Shown here: positions 41,125 to 49,769 of the stretch, one piece after another
Layout of the letters: the number at the start of each line of letters is the position of its first letter
How positions within the stretch are numbered: position 1 is the first letter of the stretch
Source: Pseudomonas sp. SJZ074
GTDB lineage: Bacteria > Pseudomonadota > Gammaproteobacteria > Pseudomonadales > Pseudomonadaceae
Direction: 5' to 3'
NCBI RefSeq assembly: GCF_007828215.1
Contig: NZ_VIUE01000017.1
Span: 1 to 64,000 of the forward strand
Length of the DNA: 64,000 nucleotides
Notes under the pieces: generated by a model
What the model saw: the letters and a program-made list of their open reading frames with translations, nothing else
Told to the model about the DNA's origin: nothing
Databases searched by the model: none
Program-made: the position numbers and the translations under genes

Positions 41125-42278
41125 GAGCGAGGACACTGGAAATCCTCAAGCGATTGATCGCTTTCGACACCGTCTCCTCGGAGTCCAACCTGGCGCTGAT
41201 CGACTATGTGCGCGAGCTGCTGCTGAGCAAGGGTATCGAGTCATTGATCGTCAAGGACGAGAGCGGGCGCAAGGCCAATCTGTTCGCCAGTACCGGTCCG
41301 CACGATCAGCCCGGTATCCTGCTGTCCGGGCACACCGATGTGGTGCCGGCCGCCGGCCAGGCCTGGAGCGTGCCGGCGTTCCAGGCGACGCTGAAGGATG
41401 AGCGGATTTATGGCCGGGGCAGCTGCGACATGAAGGGTTTTATTGCCCTGGCGATCGACGCCATGCTCGAGGCCGCTGATTGCTCATTGAGCCGCCCATT
41501 GCAACTGGCCCTGTCCCATGACGAGGAAATCGGCTGCGTTGGCGTACGCCGTTTGCTCGATGTCCTGCACCTGGCGCCGTTGCGGCCGATGCTGTGCATC
41601 GTCGGTGAGCCTACCGGCATGCAGTTCGTTCTCGGACACAAGGGCAAGGGTTCCTACCGAGCTCGGTGTCGGGGGCAGGAAGCCCATTCATCCTTGGCCC
41701 CGAGGTCGGTCAACGCCATTCATGTGGCCTGCGACTTTATCGCCATGCTGCGCGAGGGCCAACGGCGTCTGGAACAGCAGGGTGCGCGCGACGCGGATTA
41801 CGACGTTCCCTACAGCACCGTGCACGTCGGGCAGATTACCGGCGGCAAGGCCCTGAACATAGTCCCGAACCTGTGCAGCCTGGATTTTGAGGTGCGCAAT
41901 TTACCGGCCGACGACCTCGATCAGTTTCTCGAGCAGATGCGCGAACGGGCCGAGCAGATCGTGCGCGAGGCCAAGCGTCTGTCCGGTGCAGCCGATATCG
42001 AGATCGAGACGCTGAACGTCTACCCAGGGTTGGACACCCACCCCAGTGTGGAAGCCGTGCGCTTTCTGAGGAACTTCGCCCCAGCGGATACCGGCAACGC
42101 AAAAGTTTCCTTCGGCACCGAAGGCGGTTTATTCAGCCAGCGCCTGGATATACCGGTGGTGGTGTGTGGGCCGGGCTCCATCGAACAGGCGCACAAGCCC
42201 GACGAGTTCGTCGAGCTGAGCCAGATGCGGGCCGGGGAGCGCTTTCTCGATGGGCTGCTGGGCTCGTTGAAGCTGTAA
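41121..42278 (+). CDS. ArgE/DapE-like M20 metallo-deacylase
   Basis: The 385-residue enzyme resembles acetylornithine deacetylase: RLIAFDTVSSESN at the start, zinc ligand His in ILLSGHTDVVPA, Asp in GRGSCDMKGFIALAI, catalytic Glu pair in LSHDEEIGCVGVRRLL, GEPTGM, and the dimerisation lid (RARCRGQEAHSSLAPRSVNAI). These enzymes hydrolyse N-acyl amino acids. It is the last gene of the ATGA-linked uptake/oxidation operon, so the imported compound may need N-deacylation as well as oxidation. Confidence 0.9.
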   Translation: MRARTLEILKRLIAFDTVSSESNLALIDYVRELLLSKGIESLIVKDESGRKANLFASTGPHDQPGILLSGHTDVVPAAGQAWSVPAFQATLKDERIYGRGSCDMKGFIALAIDAMLEAADCSLSRPLQLALSHDEEIGCVGVRRLLDVLHLAPLRPMLCIVGEPTGMQFVLGHKGKGSYRARCRGQEAHSSLAPRSVNAIHVACDFIAMLREGQRRLEQQGARDADYDVPYSTVHVGQITGGKALNIVPNLCSLDFEVRNLPADDLDQFLEQMRERAEQIVREAKRLSGAADIEIETLNVYPGLDTHPSVEAVRFLRNFAPADTGNAKVSFGTEGGLFSQRLDIPVVVCGPGSIEQAHKPDEFVELSQMRAGERFLDGLLGSLKL

Positions 42279-42442
42279 CGCCGGTGTTTCGCATGTGACC
42301 CTTGCCGAGTCCGGGAGGGGTTGCCTCGCGTTCTGACCGTCACCCGATATCCCTTGATGGTCGGCGGATTTCTCGCTCGAGGACAGCGTACGCGTGTCTG
42401 CCAAAGACCAATACCTCAACCGAGTAACCAAGAAAAAAAAGC

Positions 42443-42484
42443 GGGACTCCGACGAGTCCCCGATAACACTCCGGGAGTCCGTCC
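42443..42484 (+). promoter_or_regulatory. Structured leader of the chemoreceptor gene
   Basis: GGGACTC, CGAC, GAGTCCC (42443-42460) forms a perfect hairpin. The same GGACTCC (42444-42450) can instead pair with GGAGTCC (42474-42480), which contains the gene's GGGAG ribosome binding site seven bases from the ATG. The two pairings exclude each other, so translation could be switched. On the minus strand the first hairpin is followed by eight T, so it could also act as a leftward terminator. Confidence 0.4.
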
Positions 42485-44527
42485 ATGAAAGTTCTCGAAC
42501 GCCTTTCCTTTCCCACCAAGTTCGCCTTGCTCGGTCTGCTGGTCCTCGCTCTGATTGCCGTGCCGAGCAGCTTGTACGTGCTTGGCGCGCTGCAGACGGG
42601 CCGTCAGGCCGACCGGGAAGTACAGGGGCTGCCACCGGTCCAGGCGCTGCTCCGTCTGGTGGCGTTGACCCAGCAGCATCGCGATCTGGCTGCCACCGTG
42701 CTCGGCGGCGACGACGCCCTGCAACAGGCGCGCCTGGCCAAGCAAGCGCAGGTGCAGCGCGCCTTCGAAGCGAGCGAGCTGGCGCTGCAAGCGGCCGGGG
42801 GCGATGCGGAGCTGTTGACGGCCTGGCGCAAGGTACGCGAACAATGGCAGGCGCTGTCCGAGCAGATCGGCCAAGGCACCATCAAAGCCAGGCAGAGCCT
42901 GCAACTGCATTCGCAACTGATCGCCTCCATCCTGTTGATCGAGGATGCCTTACTCGATCATTTCGAACTGGCCCTGGACCCGGTCCTGGAAACCTATTCG
43001 CTGATGTACGCCGCGCTGATCGAAATGCCGCAAACCGCCGAGTTGTTCGGTCAGTTGCGTGGCTACGGCAGCCTGTATCTGGTGCAGGGACGAATCCTGC
43101 CCGAGCAACAAGGTGCCTTGGTGGGGTTGACCGGCCAGGCTCTGGCCAGCCTCGACAGGATGACTCGGGCCTTCACCAAGGCAGCGGCGACCAATCAGGC
43201 GTTCGCCGCTGCCCTTGAAACACCTCTGGCGGCGCTGCGCCCGCAGATCGAGCAGGCGCTGGCATTGACCGATACGCAGTTGGTCGCGGCCGTCGAAATG
43301 GATCTTTCTGCCGGTGGTGGCTACGGAGTGAAGTTGAGCTACCCGGCAGCTGATTATCTGGCCGCGTATGATCGACCTATCAGCGCTCTGCAGGCCCTTG
43401 GCGACTCCGCAATGGCAATGCTCAACGAGGCGCTGGCGGCGAGGCGCGACAGCTATCGGCAGGACACCCTGCTGATGTCCGCCGGTCTGCTGGCGTTGCT
43501 GCTGGTGGGCGGCACCCTGGCCACTTTGATCGTACTGCGCCTGCTCAAGCAGCTGGCTATTGCCATGGCGGCAGCCGAGCGGATCGCCAAGGGCGACCTG
43601 ACCCAGACGCTTGAGACCACCGGTATGGATGAGGCGGCACGCCTGCTGCAGGCATTACAGTGCATGCAAACGGACCTGCGTGACACCGTCAGTCAGGTGG
43701 TGAGCTCCGCCGAACAGTTGGGCTCGACTTCCGAGGCATTGAGCGCGGTGACCGACGACGCCAGCCAAGGATTGCAAAGGCAGAGCGAGGAACTCGACCA
43801 GGCGGTGACGGCCGTTACCGAGTTGACCTGTGCCATCGAGGAGGTGGCGCGTAATGCGGCCTCGGCCTCGCAGGTGTCCCAGGCCGCCGACCATTGCGCA
43901 CGACAGGGCGAAGACAGCGTCACCCGAACCGTCGACGCCATCGAATCGTTGACCGGCGATATGGCGCATACCGCTGATGCGCTGCAGAACCTGGCGGGCC
44001 AGATTGGCGATATCGGCTCGGTACTGGATGTGATTCGAGGCATCGCCGAGCAAACCAACCTGTTGGCCCTGAATGCGGCGATAGAGGCGGCTCGGGCGGG
44101 CGAGAGCGGCCGCGGCTTCGCCGTGGTGGCGGATGAGGTACGGGCCCTGGCGCAAAGGACCCAGGACTCGACCCGACAGATCGAGGGCATCATCGGCTCG
44201 GTACAGCAAGGCAGCCGCAGCGCCCTCAGTGCCATGCACAGCAGCAATGAAAAAACCCGCTATACCCTGGGGCTCGCACGCGGAGCGGGTACTGCACTGA
44301 ATGCTATCGTCGAGGCGATCGGACAGATCAATGAGCGCAGTTTGAGTATTGCCAGCGCCACCGAAGAGCAATCCCAGGTCGCCCGTGAGGTCGACAGCAA
44401 TTTGTTGAATATCCGCGATGTCTGCGCACTGACCTCGGCCGGCGCCAGGCAGACCCGCGAGTCCAGTCAGGAACTTGCCGGCCTGGCCAGCGAGCTGAGT
44501 GGGCGGGTCAAGCACTTCAATGTCTGA
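42485..44527 (+). CDS. Methyl-accepting chemotaxis protein with a long helical sensor domain
   Basis: The 680-residue chemoreceptor has an N-terminal membrane helix (about 13-34), a periplasmic region of about 300 residues that looks all-helical, a second membrane helix (LLMSAGLLALLLVGGTLATLIVL, about 335-357), a HAMP region and a cytoplasmic signalling domain with the hairpin tip VIRGIAEQTNLLALNAAIEAARAGESGRGFAVVADEVRALAQ. The sensor domain is not one I can name. It stands between the uptake operon and the GabD-like gene on the same strand, so it may steer cells towards the island's substrate. Confidence 0.92.
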   Translation: MKVLERLSFPTKFALLGLLVLALIAVPSSLYVLGALQTGRQADREVQGLPPVQALLRLVALTQQHRDLAATVLGGDDALQQARLAKQAQVQRAFEASELALQAAGGDAELLTAWRKVREQWQALSEQIGQGTIKARQSLQLHSQLIASILLIEDALLDHFELALDPVLETYSLMYAALIEMPQTAELFGQLRGYGSLYLVQGRILPEQQGALVGLTGQALASLDRMTRAFTKAAATNQAFAAALETPLAALRPQIEQALALTDTQLVAAVEMDLSAGGGYGVKLSYPAADYLAAYDRPISALQALGDSAMAMLNEALAARRDSYRQDTLLMSAGLLALLLVGGTLATLIVLRLLKQLAIAMAAAERIAKGDLTQTLETTGMDEAARLLQALQCMQTDLRDTVSQVVSSAEQLGSTSEALSAVTDDASQGLQRQSEELDQAVTAVTELTCAIEEVARNAASASQVSQAADHCARQGEDSVTRTVDAIESLTGDMAHTADALQNLAGQIGDIGSVLDVIRGIAEQTNLLALNAAIEAARAGESGRGFAVVADEVRALAQRTQDSTRQIEGIIGSVQQGSRSALSAMHSSNEKTRYTLGLARGAGTALNAIVEAIGQINERSLSIASATEEQSQVAREVDSNLLNIRDVCALTSAGARQTRESSQELAGLASELSGRVKHFNV

Positions 44528-44728
44528 CTCGGGATCAGGTGCATCGGTGCAGACCCTGGTGCACCACGACCCTGCGGGCCGGTCGCTCACATCATCAGCG
44601 AATTTCTCCGGTAGAGCCTGCTGTCATCCGCTGATATTCAGCAGTCAACGCTGCTGCAAAGGCGCTTTCAGCATCCTGGCCTGTGGCGCCTGAATAGACT
44701 GAAGGCTGTCTCGGAACAGGACTCGATC

Positions 44729-46186
44729 ATGCTCAAGAATCGTTTGCAAGACCCCAGCCTGCTGGTAGAACACGCTTACATTGATGGCCGTTGGGTGAGC
44801 GCCGATAACGCTGCCACCCTGGATGTCATCAATCCCGCCACGGGTGAGTGCCTGGCCCGGGTTCCGGCCCTGCAAGGCGCGGAAACCCGTCGCGCTATCG
44901 AGGCCGCCGACCGTGCCTGGCCGGCCTGGCGCGCACGGCCCGCGGCGGAGCGCGCGGCGCTGCTGGAGCGCTGGTATCAAGCCATGCTCGATAATCTCGA
45001 CGACCTCGCCTTGATCATGACCTGCGAGCAAGGCAAGCCCCTCAACGAAGCCAAGGGCGAGATCCGCTACGGCGCCAGCTTCGTCAAGTGGTTCGCCGAG
45101 GAAGCCCGGCGGATCTACGGCGAGACCATACCGGCCCCCAGCGGTGATCGTCGCCTGCTTACTCTGAAGCAACCTGTCGGGGTTTGTGCCGCGATCACCC
45201 CCTGGAATTTCCCCAACGCGATGATCACCCGCAAGTGCGCGCCGGCCCTGGCTGCCGGTTGTCCGGTCATCGTCAAGCCTTCGGACCTGACGCCGCTTTC
45301 CGCCTTGGCACTGGCGGTGCTGGCCGAGCGAGTCGGGATACCGGCCGGGGTGTTCAACGTCGTGACCGGCATGCCGGTGGGTATCGGCGAAGAACTGACC
45401 GGTAACCCGACGGTGCGCAAGATTTCCTTCACCGGTTCGACCGCCGTGGGGAGCTTGTTGATGCGCCAGAGCGCCGAGCAGATCAAGCGTTTGAGCCTTG
45501 AGCTGGGCGGCAATGCTCCCTTTGTTGTGTTTGACGATGCGGATCTGGAACAGGCGGTGGCCGGCATCATGCAGAGCAAGTTCCGCAACGCCGGGCAGAC
45601 GTGCGTCTGCGCCAACCGGATTCTGGTGCAGGACGGGATCTACGAGCGTTTTGCTCAGCGCCTGGTGGAGGAGGTGGGCAAGCTCAAGGTCGGCAATGGC
45701 CTGGAGGCCGGCGTGACCATCGGCCCGCTGATCAATACGGCGGCGGTCAGTAAGGTCGCCCGGCATATTGACGATGCTCTGGGCAATGGCGCTCGTCTGC
45801 TCTGTGGCGGCATCCCGGCAGGTGACAGCCAGTTCGTTCAGCCGACGGTGCTGGCCGAGGCTCATGCCGGGATGTTGCTGGCCAAGGAAGAAACCTTCGG
45901 TCCGGTTGCACCGTTGATGCGCTTTAGCACTGAGGAAGAGGCCCTGGCCCTGGCCAATGCCACGCCTTATGGCCTGGGCGCCTATTTCTTCACTCAGGAC
46001 CTGCGTCGCTCATGGCGTTTCGGCGAGGCGCTGGAGTTCGGCATGATCGGCCTCAATACCGGGCTGATTTCCATGGAAGTGGCCCCCTTTGGCGGCGTCA
46101 AGCAGTCCGGTCTGGGCCGCGAGGGTTCCAAGTACGGCCTGGACGAGTACCTGGAAATCAAGGCTTTCCATATCGGTGGGCTGTAG
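44729..46186 (+). CDS. GabD-like semialdehyde dehydrogenase
   Basis: The 485-residue enzyme closely follows NADP-dependent succinate-semialdehyde dehydrogenase: AITPWNFPNAMITRKCAPALAAGCPVIVKPSDLTPLSALAL, general base Glu in LSLELGGNAPFVVF, catalytic Cys in NAGQTCVCANR, and the C-terminal GLISMEVAPFGGVKQSGLGREGSKYGLDEYLEIK. It acts on a short dicarboxylic semialdehyde. Next genes encode a DmlA-like dehydrogenase and a GabT-like transaminase, which suggests malate semialdehyde as an alternative substrate. GCGAATTTCTCCGG (44598-44611), a possible motif copy, lies upstream. Confidence 0.92.
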   Translation: MLKNRLQDPSLLVEHAYIDGRWVSADNAATLDVINPATGECLARVPALQGAETRRAIEAADRAWPAWRARPAAERAALLERWYQAMLDNLDDLALIMTCEQGKPLNEAKGEIRYGASFVKWFAEEARRIYGETIPAPSGDRRLLTLKQPVGVCAAITPWNFPNAMITRKCAPALAAGCPVIVKPSDLTPLSALALAVLAERVGIPAGVFNVVTGMPVGIGEELTGNPTVRKISFTGSTAVGSLLMRQSAEQIKRLSLELGGNAPFVVFDDADLEQAVAGIMQSKFRNAGQTCVCANRILVQDGIYERFAQRLVEEVGKLKVGNGLEAGVTIGPLINTAAVSKVARHIDDALGNGARLLCGGIPAGDSQFVQPTVLAEAHAGMLLAKEETFGPVAPLMRFSTEEEALALANATPYGLGAYFFTQDLRRSWRFGEALEFGMIGLNTGLISMEVAPFGGVKQSGLGREGSKYGLDEYLEIKAFHIGGL

Positions 46187-46239
46187 AGCAACGGTTGTCT
46201 GCACAGGCTTGATTGACGCGAATCCGCAAAGGTAACGAC

Positions 46240-47319
46240 ATGAGCAAGACATTCAAGATCGCCGCGATCGCCGGCGATGGTATCGGCAAGGAAGTATTGC
46301 CCGAGGGGCTGCGGGTATTGGAACAGGCTGCGCGCAAGTGGGATCTGGGCCTGAGCATCGAAGTGCTCGACTGGGCCCACTGCGATTATTACCTGGAACA
46401 TGGGCAAATGATGCCCGCCGACTGGTTCGAGCAGTTGAAAGGCTTCGACGCCATCTACTTCGGCGCCGTGGGCTGGCCGGACAAGGTGCCGGATCATATT
46501 TCCCTATGGGGCTCGTTGCTCAAGTTCCGTCGCGACTTCGACCAGTACGTGAACATCCGTCCGGTGCGCCTGTTTCCCGGCGTGCCATGCCCGCTGGCCG
46601 GGCGCGAGGCGGGGGACATCGATTTCGTCGTCGTCCGTGAAAACACCGAGGGCGAATACTCCTCCGTCGGCGGCAAGATGTTTGAAGGCACCGATAACGA
46701 ATTCGTGCTCCAGGAGTCGGTGTTTACCCGACGCGGCGTCGACCGGATTCTGAAATACGCCTTCGACCTGGCCCAGACCCGGCCACGCAAGCGCCTGACG
46801 TCGGCGACCAAATCCAACGGGATCTCCATCAGCATGCCGTATTGGGACGAGCGCACGGCGTTGATGGGCGAGCAGTATCCCGAGGTGAAGTGGGACAAGC
46901 AGCACATCGATATCCTGTGCGCGCGTTTCGTCTTGCAGCCTGACCGTTTTGATGTGGTGGTGGCGTCGAACCTGTTCGGCGACATCCTTTCCGACCTGGG
47001 TCCTGCCTGTGCCGGCACCATCGGTATCGCCCCCTCGGCCAACCTCGATCCCGAGCGGCGTTTCCCTTCGCTGTTCGAACCGGTACATGGCTCGGCCCCG
47101 GACATCTACGGACGCAACATCGCCAACCCAATCGCCATGATCTGGTCCGGCGCACTGATGTTGGATTTCCTCGGCAATGGCGATGAGCGCTACCGTGCCG
47201 CTCACGACGGCATCCTCAAGGCCATCGAGCAGGTGATCGCCGAGGGGCCGATCACCCCCGACCTGGGCGGACAGGGTTCGACCCAGGATGTCGGCAGGGC
47301 GATTGCCGAAGCGCTCTGA
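46240..47319 (+). CDS. dmlA: D-malate dehydrogenase (decarboxylating)/tartrate dehydrogenase
   Basis: The 359-residue protein is very close to E. coli DmlA along its length as I recall it: IAAIAGDGIGKEVLPEGLRVL, GAVGWPDKVPDHISLWGSLLKFRRDFDQYVNIRPVRL, ENTEGEYSSVGG, TSATKSNGISISMPYWDER, and SNLFGDILSDLGPACAGTIGIAPSANL. It belongs to the beta-decarboxylating dehydrogenases (isocitrate/isopropylmalate family) and oxidises D-malate, and in some strains tartrate, to pyruvate and CO2 using NAD. The ATG at 46240 has an AGG site. Lying between GabD-like and GabT-like genes, it points to a pathway that makes D-malate. Confidence 0.92.
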   Translation: MSKTFKIAAIAGDGIGKEVLPEGLRVLEQAARKWDLGLSIEVLDWAHCDYYLEHGQMMPADWFEQLKGFDAIYFGAVGWPDKVPDHISLWGSLLKFRRDFDQYVNIRPVRLFPGVPCPLAGREAGDIDFVVVRENTEGEYSSVGGKMFEGTDNEFVLQESVFTRRGVDRILKYAFDLAQTRPRKRLTSATKSNGISISMPYWDERTALMGEQYPEVKWDKQHIDILCARFVLQPDRFDVVVASNLFGDILSDLGPACAGTIGIAPSANLDPERRFPSLFEPVHGSAPDIYGRNIANPIAMIWSGALMLDFLGNGDERYRAAHDGILKAIEQVIAEGPITPDLGGQGSTQDVGRAIAEAL

Positions 47320-47352
47320 GCCTCATTCCAGAACATCACGCTCACCCTTTTT

Positions 47353-47379
47353 GCCCGCTCACACTGCGGGCTTTTTTTT
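47353..47379 (+). terminator. Rho-independent terminator of the GabD-DmlA unit
   Basis: GCCCGC, TCACACT, GCGGGC followed by eight T, 33 bp after the dmlA stop. Confidence 0.93.
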
Positions 47380-47510
47380 CCTCGGCCATGGGCATCTGCT
47401 CTTATGTACAGAGAATGGAGCATGCCCGAATGCCGGAGCAGATTCTGTCGATAAGGGTGGTGCAAATGACTGATTGGCATTAGGGCGCGGGGTGTATGGC
47501 GGTACAGTCT

Positions 47511-47550
47511 GGCAGATTCCATGGGCCTGCAGCGCCTGACGGATTCTGCC
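47511..47550 (+). promoter_or_regulatory. Inverted pair of island motifs upstream of the GabT-like gene
   Basis: GGCAGATTCC (47511-47520) and GGATTCTGCC (47541-47550) are inverted copies with one mismatch and 30-bp start-to-start spacing, about three helical turns. This suits a dimeric or multimeric regulator of the Lrp type. The rest of the 47320-47680 gap holds the preceding terminator and the GabT promoter region; no gene is seen. Confidence 0.5.
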
Positions 47551-47680
47551 GTTTTGTGGGGTTAAAACAGTCGATCCGTATTTCTCAGCGGCCAAGTTCG
47601 GCTTAGAGCATTGCGTCGAAAGCTTAACCTAAGGCACATCGCAGCCTCCTCCTGGTTGCCCGGCTCACTATGGAGATGTC

Positions 47681-48976
47681 ATGAACAGCAAATGCGAAGA
47701 AACCCCTTATCTGCTCCAGCAGCGTGATCAGTTCGTGCCGCGCGGTCTGGTCACTGCCCACCCGCTGGTTATCGATCGGGCCCAAGGGGCAGAAGTGTGG
47801 GACGTGGGTGGCAAGCGTTACCTGGACTTCGTCGGCGGTATCGGTGTGATGAACATCGGCCACAACCATCCGAAAGTGCTGGCGGCAGTGCAGGCGCAGA
47901 TGCAAAAGGTAACCCATGCCTGCTTCCAGGTGGTTGCCTACCGGCCCTACCTCGACCTGGTGCAGCGTTTGTGCGGGTTGGTCGCAGGTTCCAGTGGCAT
48001 TGCGCATAAGGCAGTGCTGTTCACCTCGGGTGCCGAGGCGGTTGAAAACGCCGTGAAGATCGCCCGCGCCCATACCCAACGCCCTGCAGTTATTTCTTTC
48101 CGTGGCGGTTTCCATGGTCGGACCTTGCTTGGTACGACCCTGACGGGCATGAGCCAGCCCTATAAGCAGAACTTCGGTATGGCACCGGAAGTCTTCCATA
48201 CACCTTATCCGAATGCTTATCGCGGTTTCACCAGTGAGATGGCACTGCAGGCGCTGAACGAGCTGTTCGCTACTCAGGTTTCTCCGGACCGTGTAGCTGC
48301 GATCATCATTGAACCGGTCCAGGGCGACGGCGGATTCCTTAGCGCACCGGTCGAATTTCTCCGAGCGCTGCGCACGCTCACCGAACAACATGGCATCGTG
48401 TTGATTGCCGATGAAGTGCAGACCGGCTTCGGCCGTACAGGCAAATGGTTCGGGTTCCAGCACGCCGGTATTCAGCCGGACCTGGTCACCGTGGCCAAGA
48501 GCCTGGCCGCTGGCATGCCGATTTCTGGCGTGGTGGGTCGTGCAGAAATCATGGATGCACCAGCGCCCGGCGGTCTGGGCGGTACCTACGGCGGCAACGC
48601 GCTGGCTTGCGCGGCGGCGTTGGCGGTGATCGATACCTACGAGCAGGAACAATTGCTGGCACGCGGCGTGAAGCTGGGCGAGCGTCTGCGTCAGGGGCTG
48701 GTTCGCCTGCAGACGCGCTTTCCTCAGATCGGCGATGTACGCGGCAGCGGCTTCATGCTTGCGATCGAACTGGTCAAGGACGATGCGGCTCGCAGTCCGG
48801 ATCCAGAGTTGAATCAACAAGTGATCGATGAGGCTCGCAACGGCGGTCTGCTGGTGATCAAGTGTGGCGTGTACCGCAACGTATTGCGTTTCCTCGCGCC
48901 TCTGGTGACTGAAGAGGCGCAGGTCGACGAAGCGTTGGATATTCTCGAAAAGGCGTTGTCACGGGTTTTGAGCTGA
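47681..48976 (+). CDS. GabT-like class III aminotransferase
   Basis: The 431-residue enzyme matches 4-aminobutyrate transaminase: GKRYLDFVGGIGVMNIGHNHPKVLAAVQAQ, FTSGAEAVENAVKIARA, SFRGGFHGRTLLGTTLTG, IIIEPVQGDGG, the PLP Asp in LIADEVQTGFGRTG, the Schiff-base Lys in LVTVAKSLAAGMPISGVVGR, and GGTYGGNALACAAALAVI. It moves an omega-amino group to 2-oxoglutarate, giving a semialdehyde. Its neighbours (GabD-like, DmlA) suggest 4-amino-2-hydroxybutyrate or GABA as substrate. It probably heads an operon with the HAD and Lrp genes that follow. Confidence 0.92.
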   Translation: MNSKCEETPYLLQQRDQFVPRGLVTAHPLVIDRAQGAEVWDVGGKRYLDFVGGIGVMNIGHNHPKVLAAVQAQMQKVTHACFQVVAYRPYLDLVQRLCGLVAGSSGIAHKAVLFTSGAEAVENAVKIARAHTQRPAVISFRGGFHGRTLLGTTLTGMSQPYKQNFGMAPEVFHTPYPNAYRGFTSEMALQALNELFATQVSPDRVAAIIIEPVQGDGGFLSAPVEFLRALRTLTEQHGIVLIADEVQTGFGRTGKWFGFQHAGIQPDLVTVAKSLAAGMPISGVVGRAEIMDAPAPGGLGGTYGGNALACAAALAVIDTYEQEQLLARGVKLGERLRQGLVRLQTRFPQIGDVRGSGFMLAIELVKDDAARSPDPELNQQVIDEARNGGLLVIKCGVYRNVLRFLAPLVTEEAQVDEALDILEKALSRVLS

Positions 48977-48985
48977 CGCCTTGGT

Positions 48986-49019
48986 CTCGGTCGGCACATT
49001 GAAATAAATGCCGACCGAG
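48986..49019. other. Intergenic inverted repeat
   Basis: CTCGGTCGGCA and TGCCGACCGAG form a perfect 11-bp stem around a 12-base AT-rich loop, nine bases after the GabT-like stop and 52 bp before the HAD start. There is no T tract. It could be an attenuating hairpin or a protein-binding palindrome. Confidence 0.55.
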
Positions 49020-49071
49020 CACCCTGACGAGTATCTATTTTTGAAATGCCAACATGGGAGGCATTCAGGCC

Positions 49072-49728
49072 ATGGAACTGACGGACTATCGTGCACTGCT
49101 GATCGATTGCGATGAGGTCCTGTTCGATCGGAACTCTGGCATCTGGACGGCATTGCAACCGCTGCTCGAGAATTATCCAGATACACTGAGTAGAGAACAG
49201 GTCTTGGCTGAATATGACCAGGTGATGCGTGAGCTCTATCCTCGCTTCTCCGAACTGGGCTTCAGTGGTCTGCTGTGTTTTGCACATCGCCAATTGGCCG
49301 AGCGTCTGGGACTCAAGGCCAGTTGGGAGGAGGGCATGACGTTCGCCCGTTCGGTTTGCGAATGGTCCCTGTACGAGGACGCCCCTGGCGCGATGCTGTA
49401 CCTGCGCAAATTTTATCGGCTGCTGGTTTACGGGGACCGTGACAGCGCAGATCGCGAGGCATTCTGTGAGCGTCTGGGAATCGTGTCGGAAGATTTTCTG
49501 TCACCGACCAGCAAGCCATTGGAGGATCGCGACTGGCTATTGAGAAACGACCTGGAACCCAAGGATATTCTGCTGGTGTGCGGTTCGTCTGCCGACGTAT
49601 CTTTGGCAAACGGTGTGTGCCTGATCCAGCGTGGTTGCAGCGAACCTGATTTATCTGGCACCGCGGATTTTTACATCAACAGCATGGCGGACCTGGTGAC
49701 ACAGCATCAACAATCTCTAAGGCGCTAA
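49072..49728 (+). CDS. HAD superfamily hydrolase with a DxD nucleophile motif
   Basis: The 218-residue protein has HAD motif I as LLIDCDEVLFD, with both Asp residues, so unlike the other three HADs of the island it has the phosphatase-type acid/base. VYGDRD is motif II and SKPLEDRDWLL gives the motif III Lys; DILLVCGSSADVSLAN is motif IV. A GGGAGG site lies nine bases before the ATG at 49072, preferred over the ATG at 49054 that lies in the site itself. It is between the GabT-like and Lrp genes. Role unknown; a phosphatase or related hydrolase in the same pathway is likely. Confidence 0.75.
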   Translation: MELTDYRALLIDCDEVLFDRNSGIWTALQPLLENYPDTLSREQVLAEYDQVMRELYPRFSELGFSGLLCFAHRQLAERLGLKASWEEGMTFARSVCEWSLYEDAPGAMLYLRKFYRLLVYGDRDSADREAFCERLGIVSEDFLSPTSKPLEDRDWLLRNDLEPKDILLVCGSSADVSLANGVCLIQRGCSEPDLSGTADFYINSMADLVTQHQQSLRR

Positions 49729-49769
49729 TACTGACAGAATGATTGCATAGAACAATCACGAGGTATGCG

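Noticed and set aside
44645..45865. 406-codon minus-strand frame over the GabD-like gene
   Set aside because: Antisense of a well-conserved dehydrogenase; composition is that of a shadow frame.
47624..48820. 398-codon minus-strand frame over the GabT-like gene
   Set aside because: Antisense of a well-conserved aminotransferase.
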